Shown here piece by piece: positions 22,011 to 34,837 of a stretch of DNA of 64,000 bases. Below the pieces are notes generated by a model, which had not been told where the DNA came from, did not search any database, and saw only the letters and a program-made list of their open reading frames with translations. The DNA is from Larix kaempferi. Its lineage: Eukaryota > Streptophyta > Pinopsida > Pinales > Pinaceae. Numbering within the stretch: the stretch's first letter is position 1; every line of letters starts with the position of its first letter. The stretch spans positions 39,820,001 to 39,884,000 of the forward strand of contig BSBM01000486.1 in the NCBI GenBank assembly GCA_027924585.1. The letters run 5' to 3'. Made by a program: the position numbers and the translations under genes.

Positions 22011-22549
22011 ATTTTTTTTGAATAAAAATACCATACTATTTTAATTAAAAAAATAATATTGAGATAATTATAGATAGGTAGCATCTAGGTATCCATATAT
22101 CCAAACAAACCAAAAAAGGAGTGTCGCAAAGGTCCAAAGGCAACCACCGAAAGGGACCAAAATGATCAACATGACAAATAGCAATGCCCCAGAGGAACAC
22201 AGAGGCATAGTCCGAAATATTAATACAAAACAGTGTAAATAGATCGGTCCATAGTCTCAATATCAAAGTCCACCATTACTGGAGAAATTTAAAACTAGAA
22301 AAATGATCCTGTAAAGAAATCTGCTAAGTAATGAGTTCCCCGACTACGAAACTCAGAGAAAGATGCAAGAGCCAAGCAAAAAAATCATCAACGGGAAATT
22401 GGCGACGCCCGCAGGATCATCCTGTAGAAAGATATTGGTCACAAATAGATATATAATCAATATAATTATATATGAAAAAGAAAAGAAAATCTACCAAAAA
22501 TTCAGAGTGTCCCTGGAGAACAATTGTCCAGCAATCCACTCCTCGGAAT

Positions 22550-25500
22550 ATATGATGCCTACTAGTAACAATAATGCCCTCTTGGAAAGGTCATCCACCA
22601 ATTGATTTTTGATTCTCTGAACATATGGCTGAAATGGATATGTTCAAATCGATCAATAAGCCTTCTCGTATCCTTGAGCCATGAAGAAATAGACAGGATC
22701 CTGACCGTATCAATGCCCATGACCCAATTTATAGTGACCAAAGAATCCCCCAGAATCTGAACCCTTCGAATACCAATGGACTAGGTGAAGTATAGTAACA
22801 TCCACAACGCTATTAATTCACTCCTGGAATCCCATACCACAATTCATCCAAATCTTATAGAAATGATTGTCCTGAATGAATAATATAGCACCTACACCAC
22901 CAATCCTTCCATTGTTCTGAGAGGTGCCATAAAAATAGCCATGAGGAATATGTGGTATAAGAATTGGCCCCGTTCTTAATTTTTTCATAGGCGGACCAGG
23001 TGGTAAATCCAATGGAGGGTTGTAATCCTTAAAAGAGGCAATCGCTTTACAACAAATCAGTGAGAATTTTGGTTTTCTATCTTCAAAGAGATAACGATTT
23101 CTCGCCTTCCATACTTCCCAAGAAATAAAACAAGGTAATGCTTCCCAATAATCCTCATGCTGTGTCCAAAATCTCAGACTGTCCATAAAGGATACAGAGA
23201 GCCATTGATTTCTTAAGTCCATTGTTGCTCTAATATGGTGCCAGATCTGCAAGGTGAAAGAGCATTGAGTGAAAAGGTGATCAATTATCTCAGCGGCCTC
23301 ACAACAAAGTATATAGCGATTTGGGCCACATCCCCCTCTACGAAGAAAGTTGTCCCATGTTAAGATATGATTTCCACTCGTTAGGAAGATGAATAAAATG
23401 ATCTTAGGAGGCATATTCATACCCCATAGATGCTTATACCACCAAAGGTTAGGTCCTTCCTCCTGGTAAAAGAGAGATTCATAAACTAATTTAGCTGAGA
23501 CATCACCATCCTCTTCATTCCATGACCATTGTAGTCGGTCACATTGGTCTGACAATTGTAAATTTAATCTATGAAGACCCGAGATATAATTTGACCATTC
23601 AGACCTCAACGCTCCATGAAGTCCCAGTTGGTGAGCATTAATCCACGAATGGCATCCAAAACTGGAAAATTGGTAGGTGGATATCTGGTAAAGAGAGAAA
23701 TAGCCCTCTCCTCGGAGGGTGGAGATTAATTCCTTTGATAAAGGAAAGGGGACTGGGCCACCCATAATAGGGTCTTCCCCAACTCTAACGTTTCTCCCAT
23801 TCCCCGAGGACCAATCCAACCATTGAGCCATCATCTTGTATGAACCCAACATCCCATTCCAGAAATTTGAAACAACCTTTGTGGACTTTTTGCTAGTCCT
23901 AAACCAGTCCTCAATCGAGGCATCTTTGATATATTTTTCTTTTATGATTCTGCTCCACAAAGTGTCCAAGAATAAAGCTCTCCAGAGGATTTTTGCCAAT
24001 AGAGCTTGAGTGAAAAGATTGATATTTTTAATGGCCCAACCACCAAGGGACTTAAGTCTAGCAAGGTTTTTCCAATTGACTAGGTGAAATTTCTTCTTCT
24101 CCCACCCCCCAGACCATGTGAAATTAAAAACCCTCCTTCTGATACTAGTGAGGATAGATTTTGGAACTTTGCATAAAGAAAACGAATAAACTGATAGGTT
24201 CAGAAGAACAAATTTTACAAGAGTAATCCTGCCACCCAAAGAAAGCCACCGCCAACACCAAGATTTAATCCTTTTATCATATCTTTTCAGTAACCACATC
24301 CAATCAAAGGCCTGGTAATTATTTGACTTGATATTGATGACGAGGTATTTGAAGTCATCTGATATTGGAAGGAATTTGAATGGTAAAACCTACGAAATAC
24401 GAGATTTTAAGTCATCTTCTAAATTACTTCCAAGAATGAAAACTTTTCATTACTGATCAGCATTCCAGATACTTGACAAAACAGATCCAAAATAGAACCA
24501 TAATTCCTCCATTCCTCAAAACAACCCTTTCCAAAAAGTAGGACATCATCAACAAAAAGAGAATGTGTCATCGAGATGGATGTTGTTAGTTTTAAGCTGA
24601 TGATCTGACCATCAACTTTTGCTTTAATGATAAGCCTACTAAGTGCTTCAATAACTAGAAGAAAAAGTAGAGGCGATAAGGGGCAGCCTTGTCTCAAGCC
24701 TCTTGTACCTTTAAAAAAAATTGTCGGGACACAATTCACTAAAACCGCATAATTTGCGGAGGACAAACAAGCCATAATCCATTTACATACAACCCATGGA
24801 AGTCCAATCCGAATGAGAATCAATCTGAGGAAGGTCCAATCCACCCGGTCATATGTCTTGACTAGGTCCAGTTTTAAGATAAGAGCTTTGAGATGTCTCG
24901 ATTTTTTGCTATGGAGAACCTCTTGTGCAACACCAACCACATCCCAAATTTGTTTATCATCCAAAAATCCAAATTGATCATCGGAGATACATTTTGAGAG
25001 AATGGGATTTATTTGAATAGCAATAAACTTTGAGATGACTTTGTAAATCAAGTTACAAAGAGAAATAGGGAAGAAATCTAAAAAATATGCAGGGAGAGAG
25101 CATTTTGGAATCAAGGCCAGAAAGGTGGAATTCAAAGCACCAGATTCCTCCACAGCCACCAAAATATCAGGACCCACGATGTCAAAAAATGATATGAAGA
25201 GTTCCATAGTCCAACCATCCGGGCTTAGACTCTTATCCTTTGGAAAACCTTTGAGGATCAATTCAATTTCCTAGAGAGAGACCGGAGAGTATATGTTATT
25301 TCCTTCCTCTTCTGAAAAGAATCTAGGGAATCCTTTGATAACTTTGAATTGCTCAAGCAGGGAAGTGGAATTTGGATCCTGAAAAAGTGTTTGAAAATGT
25401 TTTACAACCTCCGATTGAATATCTTCCAAGGAAGAATTTTTTTTTCCATCTTTATCAGCAAGGGACCAAATAGTATTATGTATTCTTCTATTTTCAACAA

Positions 25501-26997
25501 ACTTATGGAAGAATTTGGTATTTGCATCCACAGCTTTAATCTAGATAGCTCGACTCTTTAGTCTCCAAGTCTCCTCATTTATTTTGAGAATCTCCAAGCG
25601 CTTTATTTCCAGATCAATCAATGTAGATTGAACATTCCTTGGAAGGGTTGAGTGTGTGTTTTAGTGATATTTTTTCAATCTCATCTTCAATCTTAGTCAA
25701 GTTTTGGGCCAATGATTTTTTCTTCTCCTTTTCCCAATCCAGAGTGAATTTATTTAAAAGTTTCAACTTGGAAACTAATTTGTCCATCGCTGAGGACTCC
25801 GCAGACATATGCATTCGTCCATAGTAATCAACAACCTGTTCTTTAAAGTCTGATTCTGATAAATAGACAAAGTTGAATTTAAAAGGGACTTTATTCCTAG
25901 TACCCTCAGTTTCAAATTGAAAGATAATCGGAAAGTGATCGCTGAGCCTAGAGTGATCCACCCATGAATGGTAGATAAAAAGGGATTCCAATAAACTTTC
26001 TAAAATTAAAAATCTATCTAGACGTTTCTGGATACAATCCCCTTGTTTCCTTTTATTGTTCCATGTGGGGAACAAAGAAGGAGGTTCGATATCAATGAGA
26101 TTCTTTGCCTCAAATAGATCAGAGAAATAACGGCCCAAAGGATCTAGTTTAGCATGATTTACCCAAACCTCCGAAGCAAACCACGTGTAGTTTAAATCCC
26201 CTCCCACAATCAAATTCTTCAGGTCCAGTAAATATTATGCACTTGTCCAGTCCCAAAAGAGTTGTTGATCTTGGTAAGGGCCATAGCAATTTATGACGTT
26301 TAGATTCTTATTAAAACCAGGCAGTCACCTAGAGAGGAGGATCCCTGCCGAGGTCCTAAAGGATTGTAAATTTAATCTCCTAGGATCCTGTGATGCACCT
26401 GCAACAATTAATTAACAAGAATATGCGAAATAGCAGAAATGACAGAACTCATAATCACTTTTATATTGAGCACAGGCCACTTCGAGGGGCAACCTCCTTT
26501 GAGCAAGCTCAATACAATTAACTTCACGGTGCCTTCATAGGTCTCAACACACACTTATATACTAATTCTAGGCGCCAATACTATGGGTCAAAACCATGGG
26601 CCGTTACAAACTATGGATCAACAATACTACGGGCGACTTACAAAGCATATGCGCCAACAACAATAACATAAACTATTGATCAACAAATACTACGGGACGA
26701 CTTACAAAGCATATGCGTCCAACAACAACATACTAACAAAGTAAAGACATGGGTTCCTAACAGATCCCATGCAGATAAAAGACCCCCTGAAAGGCCCTGA
26801 GCACTAACATAATATATTTCCCAGTTCAGTTTGATCTTAGTGAAAAAGGACCTAGAAATGTCCTCATTTACCATAGTTTCATGCAATAACACAAGGTTCG
26901 GCTGAATCTTTTCAAGCACTCTTTTGAGGGCAAGTTGTTTGGGGAGGCCCCCTACTCCCTGAATGCTCAAAGAGAAAATTATCATTGTTGAACCCAT
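22550..26997 (-). pseudogene. LINE 1 ORF2: endonuclease, RT, RNase H
   Basis: Read on the minus strand: endonuclease N-terminus 26997-26768 (SIQGVGGLPKQLALKRVL, LLHETM), interrupted by a solo LTR, then endonuclease C-terminus 26388-25614 (VGGDLNYTW, LDRFLI, LSDHFPI); RT 25531-24419 (SPDGWTMELF, LALIPKC, KLDLVKTYDRVDW, RGLRQGCPLSPLLFLL, catalytic FVDDVLLF); RT thumb and zinc-binding region 24299-23250 (GGRITLVKFVL, LGGWAIKN, PPKIILFIFL); and RNase H 22960-22550, where the first catalytic Asp is replaced (FYGTSQNN) and the rest continues in another frame (ILGDSLVTINWV). At least four frame breaks. Such an RNase H tail is known in many plant L1 elements. It would act by target-primed reverse transcription; this copy cannot. 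Confidence 0.9.
26389..26762 (-). mobile_element. Solo LTR inside the LINE endonuclease, TSD GATCC
   Basis: The 374-bp segment reads TGTTAGGAACCC...GGTGCATCACA on the minus strand and is flanked by perfect GATCC copies (26384-26388 and 26763-26767). Removing it joins SGGLLSAWD to the downstream endonuclease sequence. A TATA-like GTATATAAG lies on the minus strand near 26560. The right half has a ~65-bp tandem duplication containing GACTTACAAAGCATATGCG (26640 and 26700). Confidence 0.9.
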
Positions 26998-28988
26998 GCA
27001 AGGGCTTTAATTTCTCTAAGAGCCCTGGAATCAGTGGATTGTAAACTCAGGGAGCTAGAACGGATTTGGTTTTCAACTTGGATAGATGATGATCCCCGGG
27101 AAGTGAGTTTCTTGGCACTTATGGCCTTTAGAGGTGAGATATCATGTGCCAAGCCACCCAAACGAGCACCTTTTGCAGATTTTTTGCCAATAGAAGAATG
27201 GGGATTCCGTTCTTGGGGATCCTCAGATGGGGTAGGGTGGTTTGAAGGATCAACAACCCTATTCCTGTAGTAAGTTGGGATAGGCATTTTTTTGGCCATT
27301 TCACAATAGGACTACATTTGAATTTGTTTACCATGAGGAGACCTCGTGTCAGGTGCCAATTATAGGGAAGACAAAGTACCCGAGGTAGGAGCTGAGTTCA
27401 CACCCAAGTTATTTGGAAGAAGATCTGAAGGGGTGGAAACTAAGAAGTCATCCCTCGGTTGATTAGTCAAGGCAAAGTATAGTTTTCGAATACCATAATC
27501 ATTTCCATCCAACCCTAAATCTGTAGACAGATTCATTCCAACATCTGTACCTAATGAATCTCGGGGAACAGAGTTATGGAGAGGAGAAAATCCTTGAGTT
27601 CCCAAAGGGAAATCAATTTCACTTCCCGAGGAAATAGTTTGAATTTTTGGAACCGGTTCTTTGTCCAGAGAGGCATCCAAAGAGGTAGAGGAGGATCGAC
27701 CAACAATTGATCCCCCAATGAAAGCACCCTTCGACTCTAATGATTTAATAAGGTCCATTTCTAATTCATTTAATGAATTGAAAAGGAAGGGTCATTTATC
27801 CTCAACTTACCAAGGAGATCTGAACTATTTGGTACTAAGTCCTGCACTGGGATCCGGTTAGAGAAACCATCAAGTTCTCTAGTCTCATCCTTCCCGCGCT
27901 TGTTGCTGTCATCCGAGGACTAGAGGTAGTCCGATTTGTATGATATGTCCTATGAGGAAGTAGAATATTCTCCATTTCAATGTCTCCAAAGGTTCCCAAC
28001 CTCTTACAACGCAAACAACATAAAGGGACTCCCCAATAGTCAATAAGTTGGGATTACACCTTGCCACGCCATTCAATCTTTAGACAGTCAATAAGCCCCA
28101 ACGAAACATCCATCTCAACAAGCATCCGACCCACTCGTCTATCCATCCCATTTAAAACCTCGTCACTGAGATACAGGAATCAGCCTAGTCGATTCCCAAT
28201 AGCCTCAAATGCATCGCGGTTCCACATGGCCAGAGGGAAATTTGGCAAGAGAACCCAAAACTGACAAAAGCGAATGTGAGAAGTCTCTGGATCAAAATCT
28301 GTATGCTAGCGTTGAAGCATTAAACTACCCGGTCCCTTTAGCCAAAGCTTCCCTAAAATGAAGGATGCATGTTCTTCCGAGTGAAATTTAAACCCAAACC
28401 AACCATAGGGGAGGACAAGAATCTTAGGCACATAGTCGAGGAGCGGCCCCCAAAACTGCGAGACCCAGAAAGTGATGTCTTTCTTATTCATGGCCTTGTA
28501 ACTAAACTTTCCAACTAATATCATCATATTGAATTCCACAAGCTTGTCTAGACTGATATCCCTCCAAAGGGTCATCGACTGCTCCACAGGACACTTTTTA
28601 CACCTTATGTTCTTTCGAACCGAGGTTGGAACACAGATCTTCTTTGCAGGACATCCAATAACTATGTTATCCCTAGATGTTCTGTCATAGTTTCCAACAG
28701 TTTCTGGAACCAGCAATTATGGAAAGTTCAGCGCGGAATCTTGTGAACCACTCCGCTCGGTTTCGAACTGAATTGTTGATTCTAAGCCCCTATCACTGAA
28801 CCTGATCTGTTAGGGACATGAGAGACATGTGTCATGTGTTGGGCACCACCTATCGGATGCTCCTTTTTTCCGGCCAACATCTGCTTATAAAAATCATTCG
28901 GCTTAAGAAGACCATTTTCCGCCAGCCAAATGTCTATTTTTGACACTTCCAACCGGCTCTGACTGCCACTTCCTGAGGCTTCACCCAT
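26990..28988 (-). pseudogene. LINE 1 ORF1: DUF4283-type RNA-binding protein remnant
   Basis: The likely start is at 28988 (MGEASGSGSQSRLEVSKIDI). A DUF4283-type region follows at 28716-28306 (NMMILVGKFSYKAMNKKD, FWGPLLDYVPKILVLPYGWF) and a degenerate zinc knuckle near 28035-27990 (CCLRCKRLGTFGDI, lacking the His and last Cys in position). The C-terminal 27758-27360 part is serine/proline-rich and low in motifs. Frames change several times and the last part reaches 26982. ORF1 proteins of plant L1 elements bind their RNA to form the transposition particle; this one is broken. Confidence 0.8.
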
Positions 28989-29068
28989 AGTGAATCACAG
29001 GAAATAGCTTACAAATGTCAGAGTGCTTGTTACCCCACAACTCGAAACAGGCACCAATGAGCCCCCCC

Positions 29069-29560
29069 AAGCATCACGAGACTTCGTTTGGAAAAGGACA
29101 AACCTAGAAAGCTAAGGAGGTTCTTCAGTTGATCAATGCTTTCATTTATGGGCCTATAAAGATGACATCAATCTTTGGTGCTAGGTATTTTTTCTCCATT
29201 TATAAGTGACTTCTCAAGGAAAATGTGGGTGTACTTTATAAAGTTAAAATATTATGTGTTTTATGAGTTCCAAAAGTTCAAGGCTTTGGTAGAAAATCAA
29301 TGTGGGGAGAGCATTAAAACTCTAAGATCATATTTTGGTAGGGAATTATTCTCTTTGAGTTTTCTTGATTTTTGTTATCAAGAATGTATTCATAGCCAAT
29401 ACACAACACGCTACACTCCATAACAAAATGGAGTGATAAAGAGGAGAAATCAAAAAATTATGGAGATGGCAAGGTGTATGTTATAGAACAAGTATGTGCT
29501 GAACAAATATTTGGAAAAAATCATACATAGGTTATGCATACGATCTATAGTATGGTGACA
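29069..29560 (+). pseudogene. Copia B remnant, integrase part
   Basis: It resumes after the LINE with HETSFGKGQT and KAKEVLQLINAFIYGPIKM, then SRKMWVYFIKLK, LRSYFGREL and, after a stop, QNGVIKRRNQKIME. These are the copia integrase core motifs, with the second catalytic Asp changed (SYFGRE for the usual DNGRE) and Glu changed to Lys or Ile context. RT and RNase H are not found after about 29560, so the copy is truncated. Confidence 0.8.
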
Positions 29561-29974
29561 TGGACTAGTAGCATCATTGTATAGTGATGCACATTATTTC
29601 ACATGCACTGAAATCGATGACTACAAACACATGCTTCTCCTAACATTGGTGTGTTAATTAAACTTATATTATTCATGTTTTGTTATTCTTGATTTTTTTC
29701 AATTTATTGTCCTCATTAGGGCTTTTAGGGATGACTCGATGCACCGTTTATGGAGTTACTATACATACTCAATGCACTGTGTTAGCGTACATGTGCCTCG
29801 CTTTCATAAATTGTTGATGTGGTCTAAAAAGCACAACTTTATGATGCATTGATTCATAAAAGAGCACCGGTGTCAATACATCCACACATGGCACCTAAGA
29901 CAATGTACTTATGAAAAACAGGTGCACCATAATCTTTTAGCAAATTTTGATGCACCAAATTTAAAACTATATAT

Positions 29975-30265
29975 TTAATTATGTGTGTGTACATATGTAT
30001 ATACATAAAAATGTGGACACACACACACACACACACATATAAAAATATGGATACACACACACACGTGTGTGTGTGTGTGTAGAAATTTATGTATATATAT
30101 ATACAAATATGCATATACATAAAAATATGGGTACACACACACATATATATGTATGTATATGTATATATACACACACATATGTAGAGAGAGAGAGATGTGT
30201 GTGTGTGTGTGTGTAGATATATACATGTGTGTGTCTGTAGATATATACATATGTGTGTGTGTGTG
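29975..30265. repeat. AC/GT and AT microsatellite cluster
   Basis: Long (AC)n, (GT)n and (AT)n runs with GAGAGA. A perfect ACACAC-CGTGTGTG palindrome lies at about 30051-30080. It ends at the SINE promoter box. Confidence 0.95.
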
Positions 30266-30346
30266 TAGCCCGGTTGGTTAGTTTGAGTGATTGAGCATTG
30301 TGAGTAGGAAGTAGGATGTTGCAGGGTCAAGTCCCCAAGTTGGCTA

Positions 30347-30628
30347 TGTTAAGCGCCCATTAGGGCAAATGAATGATTAGTTGTCACAGAGCCAAATAAA
30401 TAAGAAGAATAACCATAAAGACGGAAAGAGATAGGTGTCAAAGCACACTTTTTTCTCATTAACAAATGTACAATATATTAAATGGTATGACCCTTGGTTT
30501 CGACTTCCAAGGTGTCTCTTGGACTCCTCTTGACTTTTCCTTTTCACCTATGAGTTTTGGTCTTCTCCTCACGTGAATAGGGAGATAATATAATAATAAT
30601 CCTAACACCGAGGATTATGTTCCCAACA
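30347..30628 (-). repeat. 3' LTR, 282 bp
   Basis: On the minus strand it starts TGTTGGGAACATAATCC and ends GGGCGCTTAACA. Confidence 0.85.
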
Positions 30629-30645
30629 ATTCTCCACTTAATCCG
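30629..30645 (-). promoter_or_regulatory. Polypurine tract
   Basis: On the minus strand TTAAGTGGAGAAT abuts the 3' LTR, a typical copia-type PPT. Confidence 0.75.
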
Positions 30646-30672
30646 AAGGGGTGTATGTGAGTCCAAAAAAAG

Positions 30673-31095
30673 AGAGTTGAATAACTCGAAGTGGACAGCT
30701 ACCACTACTAAACATTTCCAACTCGACAATCTGAATTGCCAACCAAGTTAGAGGAAGCTAACATCTCCTGATAAATACAAGTGCTCTCTGAACTGGTGGT
30801 TTTGGCTGACCACAAACCAAAAGGTATAACAAAAGCTGAAATATTCTACTAAGTGGGTGGTTTAAAGCTAACCACAAACTCTAGAACTTGGCATGAAGGC
30901 TCAGAGGTTCTTTGTAAAATGGTGGCTTTGGGATGACCACAAACCAAGAGAGTTGAAACAAGAAGTGAGTAGCTACCAACTATTGAATATTTCCAGTTTG
31001 ACAATCATTTGCCTAAGTAATTTAGCTAGAAGCTGATGGCTTCTGCTAATAGAAGATGCTCTCAAAATCGATGGTTTTAGGATGGCCACAAACCA
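30673..31095 (-). repeat. Diverged direct duplication in the element's 3' region
   Basis: Two ~150-bp blocks (30673-30825 and 30949-31095) share GAGTTGAA, CAGCTACCA/TAGCTACCA, ATTTCCA and end with GACCACAAACC/GGCCACAAACC. Two further partial copies of the CCACAAAC module lie between them. Confidence 0.7.
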
Positions 31096-31429
31096 ACTTG
31101 AACGAGGCTCTAAATCTATTCAGGCTCTCTTGTTCTCTCTCGCTTGTTTCTGTCTGTTCATCATTCCCCCTATCATGAACAATGTGAGGAGTGGAATGTC
31201 TCATGGTGTCAAAACTAGACACATAACACATGAGTACTCTAGAGCATGGTTCTCTTTTGTCTTCTTGCTACATCTCTGAATATGGCCTGAAACTGGTTGT
31301 GGCCCAGGCTCAAGCTCACTTGATTTGGATTACTTGAAGAAGGCCATGACTGCTTTTTGTCAAGATGACAAGGCTTCGAAACTTGAAGCCTGACATAATG
31401 TCCCCCCTGTCAAGTACAAGATAAGAAGT

Positions 31430-31853
31430 AGTAAAAAAAATTGTTGCGAGTTTCACTCTTGTAGGTTTCTTCAGTGTTGAAAACATCTATTTGAAGAATG
31501 GTTAAATGATTCCCACAATGTTGACAAGGATGAAGATCAAAACATTGATCTTTCATATGGCCAACTTGATCACAATGTTGGCATCTGGAACTCTAAACAT
31601 GTTGTACATCTTCTAACATTATTTCATTATGTGATGGTAGCTTATAGGAATCATCTTCAAAGAGAGGGTTGTTCTGAACAAACACTAGTTCATAATGTCG
31701 ATTCCTTTCCTGTACTTTGTCCTCCTTGGATTTCAAATTCTGCAAATGATTGATAACGGTTTGGAGAATTTATTTTTTTATTGTGATTGAGTCATCTAAA
31801 ACAGTAAACATTAGAGTGTTCAACAACTCTAATATTTCTTTAGATTGAGACAT
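31430..31853 (-). pseudogene. Gag-like zinc-knuckle ORF remnant
   Basis: An ATG at 31853 opens MSQSKEILELLNTLMFTVLD. After an in-frame stop the frame continues through LKSKEDKVQERNRHYELVFV to a complete CCHC zinc knuckle at about 31583-31541 (CQHCDQVGHMKDQC), then CQHCGNHLTILQIDVF. The spacing C-X2-C-X4-H-X4-C is intact although two stops interrupt the frame. It resembles the end of a copia-type Gag. A 38-bp tandem duplication (31848-31924) covers its start codon. Whether this was a functional Gag kept for packaging, or just a relic, cannot be told. Confidence 0.6.
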
Positions 31854-34824
31854 TATGATGATTGTTTGAGGCTTCCTTGTGCAGGTAAGACATTATGATG
31901 ATTGTTTGAGACTTCCTTGTGCATGTAGGGATTCTTGCAAATCCACCCTTTACAAATAAGACTCGGCAGACTCAAAATAAAAAAGTGAAGGGTGTCGGTC
32001 TGAGTCGAGAATGCACCCAAATACGATGCAATTCAACTTTTCCTTCAATTTGATATTGTACAAAAAAACACATGTAAGTACCAAAAATGCACTAGAACTT
32101 ACAAAAACAATTGTTTGCAAGTTACAATTCTGAATGTTGAATTGATGAATCTACTATACTCGAGTTCTTATATGGTGATGATCTGCTTTTGCAACTTCTT
32201 CTTTTGGAGCAGTTGTAGCAACAGCTGCAAACTTGCTTGGACCAAACCATTCCCAAATCTTCTCCAACTACAACTTTTCTTCACAATGCGTGCAATTTTA
32301 ACAGTGTTTGGGAGACAGATTGAAGGTGTAGGTCTATGTCTGTGCACAGTTTATAATCTTGTGTACAATAAAAATGATAATCTCTACTTCAATAAACTTT
32401 CTGAAGGTCCAAGTCTTTGTAATAGTCTATGGTGCTATCAAACAATACAATAATGATCAGCTCTACCAAAATTGCACTATCAGTTTAACATGATCATTCA
32501 CATCACATGGATTAGGTGTGATCGTCTTAGGGACAATATATGTAAAACAAATTGCACCTCAAACTACCTTCAAACTACCTTACCTTGTTCACCATAGTTG
32601 CTTATACTTCTACCAACAAATGCAAACAATGGTGCAACACTTCAACACATATATAGAGATGGAAATCTCCACTTCAACATATCTCAAGTCAACTCCAAGC
32701 TGAATGACTCCAAATTGCAGCATTAGAATGATATCAAGCATACAACTGAAAAATTGCATGTTAGAGATCACAAAGATCACAAGTTCAAAGCGTGTAACGA
32801 TAGTAAGCTTTCTACACTAACAAGCAGAATATAATGGTTTCTTTATGTAATGAGAAAGCCTTATCAACAGATAAATGCATTGCTTCCATGATAAGTATGG
32901 ATGGAATTAATCATACCGAGGATGCATTTGCATGGCTAAATATAGCCTCAAGAACTAAAACGGATTAAACTGATTTATATGGTCCCCAAACCAACATGAC
33001 TTGCATTTTATTTGCAACCATAATTGGAAATCTATTTCTTTTAAATGCCAACAAGCTGAGTTATAGCAATGAACAAAAGTTTTGTCTAAACACTCGAGGA
33101 AGGTGTGCTACTTATGCAAGCCCTGCATCTTACATTTTATTCCTTAAAGCAACGAGATGAAGTAGAAGCTCTGTTAATTGTTCGCAGTACCCAATTTTCA
33201 AAATGCAAAGCTTCAACTCACCGAAACCTTAGCAACAATATGGGCAGCAGTATTGATCCCTTTCCATAGCAACAACGCAATAAGCAATAACAATGTTTCT
33301 TCCCACAAACACACTGTTGTGGCATGATATATCAAATTTGAACACCATTGTATAATGATCACAAAACCCTATCAACAACTCTTCAACTCTTTCGAAGGTA
33401 GAGACGCAACTCTAAACACACAAATAGAGAATACTAGTTCTGAAGTTCAACGCACAGCAAAAGCTTTCAATGCATTCACCAATTTCGTGTCACGCCGGTT
33501 CACATAAAATTAGGGTTTCCACATTCACAGCTTCAGTAAGTAGAGATCACTCCATTGGTAGCTCTTAAAAACGTGTTAAGGTTTATATTTTAATGAAAGG
33601 TCTCACCCACCAACCATTACCAATATTTCTTGGTAATGAAGACAAGAGCAACGATATGTAGACAACACAACAACTTAAAGGAGTCTCACGCAACAACTTA
33701 AAGGAGTCTCACAAATCTTCTTCTCAGTTCTCAAATGACCCGTCTTGGAGAGTATTTGTGCCCAACGGACGAATACACAGAACCCTTGGATTTGCACACA
33801 AAGAATGGACGGTGGATGAGAATGAGACATTAGCTCCTACTCCTAGAAACCTTCATCGGCAGACTTTCTGACAATGTGTGCTCCGTAAATATATTTTTTC
33901 TTCTACTCTCTTCATGTAGAGATGATGCCCATGTTAACAGGGACAAAGCTCATCGCCAAAGCCATTGAAAAACAACACATGTCAAATCCAGTGAGGACGT
34001 GCCAACCACATGCAAATGGGGATAGAATTGATTAAGCTCTCGCAGGGGAGAATTAGGATGACCACTAACAGACTTTACTTGCACGGAGGTGGAATGAGTC
34101 TCCAGTCTCATCAGTCTTCAATACGCAAAGAGAGTCTCCACGCGGTGTTTAATGGTCTCACACACATTAAGAAAGGATCCACGCCGTAAAAGCGATTTAT
34201 TCTTTGGGTTCCACCTTTTATTGCTTGATGAGATATGACCGCATCGCGTTCATCTAGATCTAGTACCCACAAAAACACAACTATCTCCGATATAGGGATA
34301 CGTAGCTCCATATGGGGATACGTAGCTCCAGGTCTTAGCCAATGCAATAGTTGTTATATTGTGAGAATATGCATTCAATGTATGTCTGGATGCTCCAATA
34401 TACAGTCCCATGCTTTCAAGATTTTGATAAAACTCCAACGTTCCTCGCAGCTGCAACAACACTCACGCATCAGTGTGGAAAAGGACTCACATGAATGAAG
34501 AGCAAGAGGAGAAGTGAGCAATAGCATGGATAGGGTTCACCCACCTTGGAAGTGATAGGGTTGGAGTACGCAGAGAAAAACAATTAAGAGAATAATACCT
34601 CAATGCAAGGTCGACGTAGCTGAGAATTTCAGTGGGCAGGTCTAAGGGTGAGAGCTACAGATAATATGCCAGATTAGGAAGGAAAACGCTTAGGGTTTTG
34701 CAGAATAGGCAGAAAATAATTGTAGGTTTGATGAAACAGACTAGGCAAAACGGACGAGTAGAGGGCAGAAGTGCAGCTAAGGAGCATCCAGGCAAGCAGA
34801 GAATATGGCAGATAAACAAGAATA

Positions 34825-34837
34825 GCTATGATACCAT
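34825..34837 (-). promoter_or_regulatory. Primer binding site, tRNA-Met type
   Basis: ATGGTATCATAGC on the minus strand directly after the 5' LTR; it differs from the common TGGTATCAGAGC at one base. Confidence 0.8.

Larger units (their letters stand above)
22011..29068 (-). mobile_element. Full-length plant L1-type LINE inserted in copia B, 15-bp TSD
   Basis: The target duplication is AAGCATCATGGGACT (21996-22010) and AAGCATCACGAGACT (29069-29083), differing at two bases. On the minus strand the element starts with a run of seven G at 29068 and ends in a short A tract (T run at 22012-22019 on the plus strand). It carries ORF1 (DUF4283-type plus zinc knuckle) and ORF2 (endonuclease, RT, zinc-binding region, RNase H), each broken by frameshifts and stops. 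The copia B reading passes from one side of the LINE to the other. A solo LTR is nested within its endonuclease. Length without that LTR is about 6.7 kb, normal for a full plant L1. Confidence 0.92.

Noticed and set aside
29854-30330. Long minus-strand open frames rich in Cys, His, Thr and Tyr
   Set aside because: They are translations of AC/GT and AT microsatellites and of the SINE, not proteins.
30266-30340. tRNA gene
   Set aside because: Promoter boxes only. The rest of the unit and its A-rich tail, found beyond the LTR element, identify a SINE.
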